From: Halalkalibacillus halophilus DSM 18494
GTDB taxonomy: Bacteria > Bacillota > Bacilli > Bacillales > Alkalibacillaceae
Direction of reading: 5' to 3'
Assembly: GCF_000423105.1 (NCBI RefSeq)
Contig: NZ_AUHI01000009.1
Location: 71,882-135,881, forward strand
Length of the DNA stretch: 64,000 nucleotides
Shown here: one piece after another, positions 58,880-64,000 of the stretch
How the letters are laid out: each line of letters starts with the position of its first letter
Numbering within the stretch: position 1 is the first letter of the stretch
Notes under the pieces: model-generated
Database searches by the model: none
What the model was told of the DNA's origin: nothing
The model's input: only the letters and a program-made list of their open reading frames with translations
Program-made: the position numbers and the translations under genes

Positions 58880-59830
58880 ATGCAAGTAGTTACGACATGT
58901 AAGGTGAAAGATCAACTCCAGTCTGAAATGGAGCAAAAGTTCCCAAGCGTAAATTTCAAATGGAATGAATCATTAAAAGAGGCGGAAGCCCAACTAAACG
59001 AAGCAGATATCATCATTACATATGGGGAGGACTTAGAGCCTGCGCATATCAAACAAGCGACACAATTGAAGTGGATCATGGTGATTTCAGCAGGAGTGGA
59101 AGAAATGCCGTTAGAAACAATTGATCAACATGGCATTCAACTAACCAATGCAAGTGGCATCCATGCCATTCCAATGGCTGAGTACGTGATTTCCATGCTA
59201 CTTCAAGTTAATAGACAGGCAAAGACGCTGATTAAACAAGAAGAAGAGCAAGTATGGAATCCTAAGGTAAAAATGGAAGAAATATCGGGTAAAACCATGT
59301 TAATTGCTGGTACAGGTGCGATTGGTCAGGAAGTCGCTCGCCTTGCAAAAGCATTTGGGATGAAGACGATTGGTATCTCTAATAGTGGTTCGGACCGTGA
59401 ACATTTTGATGCTTGTTATGATAATGAATCCTTGATGGAATATTTACCGAAAGCTGATTTTGTTATTGGCGTATTGCCTGCTACTAAAAATACGCAGGAT
59501 TTCTTTGGGAAAGAAGAATTTGCCGAAATGAAACAGTCAGCTATTTTCTTAAATATGGGACGAGGTTCGACAGTGGATGAAGAAGCACTAGTAGATGCGT
59601 TAAAAAATGATGAAATTAATCACGCTGTCCTTGATGTAGCTAAACAAGAACCTTTAAAGAACAGTAGCCCATTATGGGGATTAGAGAACACAACCATCAC
59701 TCCTCATTTATCAGGAATTTCAAAGCATTATCAACCGCGTGCTTTTAAAATATTTGAAGAAAATCTCACAGCATTTATACAAAAAGAACCATTGAATCGT
59801 AATGTAGTCGATCCAAAAAGGGGATATTAA
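58880..59830 (+). CDS. D-2-hydroxyacid dehydrogenase
   Basis: The 316-residue enzyme has the NAD-binding GTGAIGQEVARLAKAFG (about 143-159), the catalytic arginine in LNMGRGSTVDEEAL, glutamate in LDVAKQEPL and histidine in ITPHLSG. It belongs to the D-isomer 2-hydroxyacid dehydrogenases acting on small 2-keto acids. The start is ATG 58880 after AAGGGGAG. It runs into the next gene with one base between the stop and the ATG, so they form an operon. Confidence 0.9.
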   Translation: MQVVTTCKVKDQLQSEMEQKFPSVNFKWNESLKEAEAQLNEADIIITYGEDLEPAHIKQATQLKWIMVISAGVEEMPLETIDQHGIQLTNASGIHAIPMAEYVISMLLQVNRQAKTLIKQEEEQVWNPKVKMEEISGKTMLIAGTGAIGQEVARLAKAFGMKTIGISNSGSDREHFDACYDNESLMEYLPKADFVIGVLPATKNTQDFFGKEEFAEMKQSAIFLNMGRGSTVDEEALVDALKNDEINHAVLDVAKQEPLKNSSPLWGLENTTITPHLSGISKHYQPRAFKIFEENLTAFIQKEPLNRNVVDPKRGY

Positions 59831-59831
59831 T

Positions 59832-60389
59832 ATGCGGATTTATACACGCTCAGGTGATAAAGGAACCACTTCTTTAATTTATGGAGAACGTGTGAAAAAG
59901 AGTGATATACGAGTGGACGCTTATGGCACATGTGATGAAGCCAATTCTATGATTGGGATTGCTAGAAGTCACCTTGCGAATGAAACGTTCGAAACGAAGG
60001 ACCAAGTGGTAGAGGCACTTCATCAAGTGCAAACAATTCTATTCCACGTTGGTGCTGAACTCGCTACTCCAAAAGGCAAAGACGTGATGTGGAAACTGAA
60101 GAAAGAACATGTGGAAGATTTGGAGAAAAGTATTGATCAGTGGGACAAATCATTAGAACCACTGAATAACTTTATCTTACCATCGGGTCATCCAAGCGCA
60201 GCTTCACTCCATTCTGCTCGAACAATCGTAAGAAGGGCAGAGCGAACTGCCGTTGCGTTAGATGATGAGTTAGAAAATGAGCTAGTAGTTTCCTATTTAA
60301 ATCGTCTATCTGATTTTCTATTTGTAGCTGCTAGATATGTCAATTTAAAAACGGGTGGAGAAGAGTTACCTCTTAAGACCGATGTATAG
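59832..60389 (+). CDS. Cob(I)alamin adenosyltransferase, PduO type
   Basis: The 185-residue protein opens with MRIYTRSGDKGTTSLIYGERV, the PduO ATP-binding motif, and has LPSGHPSAASLHSARTIVRRAER (about residue 115-138) with RxxR and a C-terminal VNLKTGGEE. It transfers adenosyl from ATP to reduced cobalamin. It has AAGGGGAT before the ATG and follows the dehydrogenase at once; a functional link between the two is not obvious. Confidence 0.92.
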   Translation: MRIYTRSGDKGTTSLIYGERVKKSDIRVDAYGTCDEANSMIGIARSHLANETFETKDQVVEALHQVQTILFHVGAELATPKGKDVMWKLKKEHVEDLEKSIDQWDKSLEPLNNFILPSGHPSAASLHSARTIVRRAERTAVALDDELENELVVSYLNRLSDFLFVAARYVNLKTGGEELPLKTDV

Positions 60390-60444
60390 AAGGTAACGTG
60401 CGATAGTTTTAATTGACAAAATGAATGCTCACCACTTACACTAA

Positions 60445-60459
60445 TTATAAAGATTCTTA
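60445..60459 (+). promoter_or_regulatory. Candidate PerR box upstream of perR
   Basis: TTATAAAGATTCTTA matches 11 of 14 defined bases of the PerR box TTATAATNATTATAA. It lies about 40 bases before the perR start, so autoregulation is likely. Confidence 0.65.
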
Positions 60460-60497
60460 TGTAATAATCGATAATAGTGAAAGTGAGGTGCATGACG

Positions 60498-60935
60498 GTG
60501 TCAGAGCAAAAAATGCAGGAAGCGTTAGCAACTTTAAAGAATTCTGGTGTTCGGATTACACCACAACGTCATGCAGTGTTAGAGTATCTCTTACATTCCA
60601 TGAGTCACCCAACTGCAGATGAAATCTATAAAGCATTAGAAGATAAGTTTCCAAATATGAGTGTTGCAACTGTTTATAATAATTTACGAGTCTTTTTAGA
60701 AATTGGACTTGTTCGCGAATTGACTTACGGAGATAGTTCTAGTCGATTCGATTGCAATACAGCTGAACATTACCACATCATTTGTAACTCCTGTGGGAAG
60801 ATTGTTGATTTCCATTACCCTGCTCTCGATGAGGTAGAACAATTAGCAGAGCAAGTAACTGGATTTACAGTGAGCAATCACCGTATGGAAGTGTATGGTA
60901 CATGTGAAAGTTGCCAAGAAGAACCGAAACATTAA
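60498..60935 (+). CDS. perR: Peroxide-responsive repressor PerR (Fur family)
   Basis: With GTG 60498 as start, the 145-residue protein places the regulatory metal ligands at H37, D85, H91, H93 and D104, and the structural zinc cysteines at C96, C99, C136 and C139, exactly the B. subtilis PerR numbering; this decides the start over ATG 60492 and GTG 60477. Fe-loaded PerR loses DNA binding when H37 and H91 are oxidised by peroxide. AGGTG lies seven bases before the GTG. It is followed by a terminator and ygzB, as in B. subtilis. Confidence 0.96.
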   Translation: MSEQKMQEALATLKNSGVRITPQRHAVLEYLLHSMSHPTADEIYKALEDKFPNMSVATVYNNLRVFLEIGLVRELTYGDSSSRFDCNTAEHYHIICNSCGKIVDFHYPALDEVEQLAEQVTGFTVSNHRMEVYGTCESCQEEPKH

Positions 60936-60937
60936 AT

Positions 60938-60970
60938 AATCGCCTTCACTTATGTGAGGGCGATTGTTAT
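60938..60970. terminator. Terminator between perR and ygzB
   Basis: AATCGCC/GGGCGATT with an inner TCAC/GTGA stem, followed by GTTATATTTTT on the plus strand; the minus side also has a usable stem. Confidence 0.75.
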
Positions 60971-60979
60971 ATTTTTAGC

Positions 60980-61354
60980 TTATTTCTTTCCTTGTTCCTT
61001 CCAATACTTACCGGAATTATACTTCTCATCGAACTCTTCTCCGTCTAGATCTGGATCCATCGTTAGTGGCTGTTTACAATACATGCACGCATCTACACGA
61101 CCTAACATCTTTGTTTGTGCATGACACTCTGGACAGACAATGGAAACAGCCTTGGTCGATAATAAACCAATCCAAAAGTAAATTGCTGTACTTAAACCAA
61201 TCGCAATGACCCCTAAAACCATAAACACTAACATTAACCATTCTATATTTCGAAACAATAAACCAATATACATAATGATCATCCCTGCAAAAATTAACCC
61301 AAGGGCGATCGTTCGTATTTTATTAATTTTGCTACTATATTTTAAACCCATCAT
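60980..61354 (-). CDS. ygzB: YgzB family protein (UPF0295)
   Basis: The 124-residue protein has two membrane helices (about 16-34 and 40-63) and a C-terminal zinc-ribbon-like part CPECHAQTKMLGRVDACMYC with four cysteines. The lead KYSSKINKIRT and the KILGRVD-type centre match YgzB; function unknown. The start is ATG 61354 after GAGGAGG; the next codon is also ATG and could be used. It converges on perR. Confidence 0.88.
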   Translation of the reverse strand: MMGLKYSSKINKIRTIALGLIFAGMIIMYIGLLFRNIEWLMLVFMVLGVIAIGLSTAIYFWIGLLSTKAVSIVCPECHAQTKMLGRVDACMYCKQPLTMDPDLDGEEFDEKYNSGKYWKEQGKK

Positions 61355-61482
61355 TCGAACCTCCTCGTACATTACAAAAAAAGTATAGCATAATTTTCTT
61401 CAAATGTATGTGAACGAAAAAAGGATTTTGTCATCTTATGTAGAATGAAAATAGAGGTAAGGTCAAGTAGGAGGAGAAAGCT

Positions 61483-62367
61483 ATGGAAGATACGTTACGT
61501 CCACTTTATCAAGAACGAGCAGGTCACCCGAACACACTCGGAGTTATGCTTTTAGAGAAAACAGATAGCAATAGCTCTGTCACAGATCATTTTGACTGTA
61601 TTTTATTAATCATTGTAAAAGAAGCTGAAGAAGATTGGTTTGTGAAACACTACGAATTCGAAGGTAAAACGGCAGCAATGCATATTATTGATGAAGGATT
61701 ACTAAATACTTGGATCGAAACAAGTGGGTACCGAAAAATTATAGAATGGCTTACAACAGGGCGAATCATTTTTGATCGGAATGAATACTTATCCCAATTA
61801 AAAGAAGAACTTAGAGATTTTCCAGAACGTACCCGAAAACTTCGTAAAGCTATCGAATTCGCCAAACTAGTACGCTCTTACCGCGAATGCAAAGAATTAT
61901 TTGAAATGAAACATTATCTAGACGCTAATAGTTTGATGATTAGATCCTTACATTATTTAGCGAGACTAGCAGTACTAGAAAAAGGTTTTCATCCCGAAGT
62001 TATTGTATGGCACCAGGTGAAAAAGATCGATCCGGAAGTGAACAAACTCTATCAAGAATTAATTAGTAGCGATGAACCTGTGGAGAAACGGATTCAGCTA
62101 ATGATGCTTGCGAGTGACTTCGCCATACATTCACGCGCTGAACAAGGAGCAGCTCATTTGTTAGAAATAATGCACGAACGTAATGAACCGTGGACATTTG
62201 GAGAATTGAAACTGCATCCAGAGGTAGAGAAATATAAGCTTGATCTATCTATCTTAATAGAATATTTAGTAGAAAGAGGAATCGTAGGGGTTAATCTGGC
62301 AGAGACAAAAGGAAAGAAAATTTTTCATCGCCAATATTATGCGGTGGAGGAAATGAAGTCCGTATAA
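61483..62367 (+). CDS. ygxA: YgxA-type nucleotidyltransferase-like protein
   Basis: The 294-residue protein matches B. subtilis YgxA in length and position, just before an rRNA operon. The first 100 residues resemble a nucleotidyltransferase fold (HPNTLGVMLLEK, DCILLIIVK with an acidic FDCILL segment), followed by a helical domain. No catalytic proof can be read from sequence. AGGAGGAG precedes the ATG. Function unknown. Confidence 0.85.
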   Translation: MEDTLRPLYQERAGHPNTLGVMLLEKTDSNSSVTDHFDCILLIIVKEAEEDWFVKHYEFEGKTAAMHIIDEGLLNTWIETSGYRKIIEWLTTGRIIFDRNEYLSQLKEELRDFPERTRKLRKAIEFAKLVRSYRECKELFEMKHYLDANSLMIRSLHYLARLAVLEKGFHPEVIVWHQVKKIDPEVNKLYQELISSDEPVEKRIQLMMLASDFAIHSRAEQGAAHLLEIMHERNEPWTFGELKLHPEVEKYKLDLSILIEYLVERGIVGVNLAETKGKKIFHRQYYAVEEMKSV

Positions 62368-62383
62368 ATGATTAAAAGGAAAA

Positions 62384-62438
62384 GGTCATCATCTATTCTC
62401 AAGTGTTTAACTGGAGGGGGATGATGGCCTATTTTATC
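62384..62438 (+). terminator. Terminator of ygxA
   Basis: GGTCATCATC pairs with GATGATGGCC over a long loop and is followed by TATTTTATCTT. The loop is long, so the call is moderate. Confidence 0.55.
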
Positions 62439-62500
62439 TTAGGTGGGTACGATAGGGTCTCATCGGTATCGATTCTTAGGAGTTGATGCAGCAAGGGATA

Positions 62501-62610
62501 TATCCACAAAATTGGTAGGATATCCAGAATTCATCACGTTTATCCACGAGAATTTTTGTATATTCACGAAAATCGACGTGGTATCCAGAAAAGTCACGAA
62601 TATATCCAGA
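62501..62610. repeat. TATCC repeat array, six units of 20-21 bp
   Basis: TATCCA-type cores start at 62501, 62521, 62541, 62561 (TATTCA), 62582 and 62603. The consensus TATCCA(C/G)(A/G)AA is shared with the arrays at 51.6 kb and, inverted, 46.2 kb. It ends directly at the 3' side of the methyltransferase gene. Confidence 0.9.
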
Positions 62611-62622
62611 TTTATAATTTTA

Positions 62623-63372
62623 CTAAACTGTTTGGAAAGTAGCTTGATAGTACATACACTCATGAAGTTCTGTGTTTGAGATGAACTCTCCAGTATTCTG
62701 ATCCAACGCACCCTTTGATTGGACCTCAATTAAAGAAAGATTCGGTGAAAGTAATTTCAAATCTGCTGGAGAATAACAACGTAATGTTTGAGTAACTTGA
62801 CCTTCAGGATGTTCATGCGACCACCATGAATCTATCATTCTGCAATTAATTGCATCGAAGTTATATTTTCTACTAGTTTGGTCAAAATCCATTTGTATTC
62901 CTTTTACTTTAGCCCAATACCAAGGGGTGTAAATATCTACGAAGGCTTTTCCGTTAGCGGTCAACCAGCTACTGATCTTATTTAAAAGTAACGTTTGATC
63001 TTTATCTTCTCCAACACCAAATCCATCCCAATAACATATAATATCAAATTGCTGATCCAGTTTTACTTTTAAAAAGTCATCATTTATTACATTAATTGTT
63101 ACATTATGTTCTTCAGCTAATTTCATAATAGAGTCACAAGCTTCCTTCACAATTTCAACTACAGTTACTTTGTATCCTTTTAGAGCAGCAGCAACCGCAA
63201 AGTGTCCATTACCTGGTCCGAGTTCTAATATGGATTGATTACTTGGAATAGGAAAAGAGTTTTCTTCAAGTGAAGTTATCCGAGATTTTTCTACTTCTAT
63301 CATTTTATTAGAATCAACTAAATCATTCGTCCACACAAGCTGTTTACGGTAAAAGTTTATAATCCAATTCAT
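62623..63372 (-). CDS. Class I SAM-dependent methyltransferase
   Basis: The 249-residue protein has the SAM motif I ILELGPGNGHF (about residue 48-58), an acidic E at the end of strand 2 (TVVEI) and motif II-like NDDFLKV, followed by FDIICYWDGFGVGEDKD. The substrate is unknown. B. subtilis has no gene between ygxA and rrnD, so this gene looks inserted. A repeat array abuts its 3' end. AAGGATGATTAG precedes the ATG. Confidence 0.85.
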   Translation of the reverse strand: MNWIINFYRKQLVWTNDLVDSNKMIEVEKSRITSLEENSFPIPSNQSILELGPGNGHFAVAAALKGYKVTVVEIVKEACDSIMKLAEEHNVTINVINDDFLKVKLDQQFDIICYWDGFGVGEDKDQTLLLNKISSWLTANGKAFVDIYTPWYWAKVKGIQMDFDQTSRKYNFDAINCRMIDSWWSHEHPEGQVTQTLRCYSPADLKLLSPNLSLIEVQSKGALDQNTGEFISNTELHECMYYQATFQTV

Positions 63373-63540
63373 CTAATCATCCTTTTGCATTTATTATAGG
63401 TGTAATGCATATTTCGATAAAACTGGGCTCATTCCTTTTAAATGAATATAGTTAATTGGCTTATATTAGAAGGTGTGAACATTTCTATATAAAGCATTTT
63501 ATGAAGGAAGAAATTATTTTAAAATAAAAACAAACTTCTA
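63373..63540. other. AT-rich gap upstream of the rrn promoters
   Basis: No frame with a ribosome binding site is seen. The stretch likely holds the promoter of the methyltransferase (reading left) and the A/T-rich upstream elements of the rrn promoters (reading right). Confidence 0.4.
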
Positions 63541-63570
63541 TTGACTTAAATTTAATAACCGTGGTATATT
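63541..63570 (+). promoter_or_regulatory. rrn promoter P1
   Basis: TTGACT (63541-63546), 18 bases, then TATATT (63565-63570). Confidence 0.75.
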
Positions 63571-63626
63571 AATAACCGTCGCAAAAACAAGCGATGAACA
63601 AACAACATTTTAATTATAAAAAGTTA

Positions 63627-63655
63627 TTGACTTTAATCAGTATACTTGTTATATT
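63627..63655 (+). promoter_or_regulatory. rrn promoter P2
   Basis: TTGACT (63627-63632), 17 bases, then TATATT (63650-63655). Tandem P1/P2 spacing of about 85 bases is normal for Bacillus rrn operons. Confidence 0.85.
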
Positions 63656-63659
63656 TAAG

Positions 63660-63800
63660 AGGTCGCTGTTTTGAGGCGACACACCTTTTGAACCTTGAAA
63701 ACTAAACAAAATAGCCTGTCGTCAATTCGTTTTCTTTCTATTAAATAGGAGAAAACATTGGCAACAAACAGAAACAAGCTAGCAAGAGCTAATCAAACAC
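63660..63800 (+). ncRNA. rRNA leader with hairpin and antitermination-like sequence
   Basis: GTCGC/GCGAC forms a short hairpin at 63662-63680, followed by CTTGAAAACTAAACAAA (63693-63709), the leader stretch common to Bacillaceae rRNA transcripts, and an AT-rich run to the mature 16S end. Processing stems would need the far side of the operon. Confidence 0.6.
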
Positions 63801-64000
63801 TTTATATGGAGAGTTTGATCCTGGCTCAGGACGAACGCTGGCGGCGTGCCTAATACATGCAAGTCGAGCGCAGGAAGCAGACGGATCCCTTCGGGGTGAT
63901 GTCTGTGGAATGAGCGGCGGACGGGTGAGTAACACGTGGGCAACCTGCCTGTAAGACTGGGATAACCCCGGGAAACCGGGGCTAATACCGGATAACATCA
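63801..64000 (+). rRNA. rrs: 16S ribosomal RNA (5' end, runs off the window)
   Basis: GGAGAGTTTGATCCTGGCTC marks the 16S 5' end, and the canonical GCGGCGTGCCTAATACATGC and GGACGGGTGAGTAACACGTG follow. The sequence is of the Bacillaceae type. The mature end is placed at 63801 by analogy with B. subtilis and may shift by a base or two. Confidence 0.97.

Noticed and set aside
63789..63998. A 69-codon frame antisense to the 16S gene
   Set aside because: It lies entirely inside rRNA, has no ribosome binding site, and the 16S sequence fully explains it.

Overview
The window is chromosomal DNA of a low-GC, endospore-forming Bacillota, family Bacillaceae. The evidence is a gamma-type small acid-soluble spore protein gene (sspE), a cortex-lytic pdaA with a candidate sigma-G promoter, sigma-B-like promoters, strong AGGAGG ribosome binding sites, TTG/GTG starts, and the first 200 bases of a Bacillus-type 16S rRNA gene at the right edge. 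The 16S start and the antiporter-rich gene content would fit the halophilic Halobacillus/Pontibacillus group; that is inference, not a proof.

Region by region. 0-8 kb: a truncated capsule-type sulfotransferase gene, a triple-LysM protein, a MerR/TipAS drug sensor, a YjbQ-type enzyme, then a stress block (large catalase with candidate sigma-B promoter, HxlR redox regulator, RsbR-like STAS protein, phosphatase, sigma-B-type YflT protein, CPBP protease). 8-20 kb: secreted CAP protein, a MITE-like repeat, a GltS-type symporter, a Rieske oxidoreductase, a PAS3-GGDEF diguanylate cyclase, a CPA1 antiporter, a channel-like protein lacking a K+ filter, an ABC pair and an EamA transporter followed by a 21-bp tandem repeat. 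20-31 kb: mreBH, a 43-residue DUF2639 gene, YkgJ protein, HAD phosphatase, plsC, a yfkJ-yfkI-yfkH-yfkF block, OsmC, SE1561, an antiporter, pdaA and a yfjP-type glycosylase. 31-39.8 kb: a complete type IV pilus locus (minor pilins, PilB, PilC, major pilin, prepilin peptidase, PilM, PilN, PilO) with a divergent beta-solenoid pilin-like protein. 39.8-64 kb: yxlEFG-type ABC genes, a GNAT gene preceded by a pseudo-tRNA and an RBS-masking hairpin, then yfhF-recX-yfhH-yfhP-mutY-sspE-ygaC-ygaD, a MoxR/DUF58 operon, ygaE, a candidate sRNA, gsaB, a K+ channel, bcp, a dehydrogenase, a cobalamin adenosyltransferase, perR-ygzB-ygxA, an inserted methyltransferase, and the rrn promoters and 16S start.

The order yfk-yfj-yfh-yga-perR-ygxA-rrn is that of Bacillus subtilis, so the window is mostly conserved backbone. 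The pilus locus, the yxlEFG genes, the methyltransferase in front of rrn, and the GGATA/TATCC repeat arrays are the interpolated parts.

Most worth a second look: (1) the pseudo-tRNA plus terminator/SD-masking hairpin ahead of the GNAT gene (42.4-42.6 kb); (2) a dispersed family of 20-21-bp-period arrays at four intergenic sites and a second 21-bp array family at 19.9 kb; (3) the pilus locus with its unusual large pilin-like protein; (4) a likely sRNA at 56.3-56.4 kb; (5) a probable AUC start codon for the Rieske oxidoreductase. All coordinates and motifs were read by eye from the sequence; no similarity search was run.
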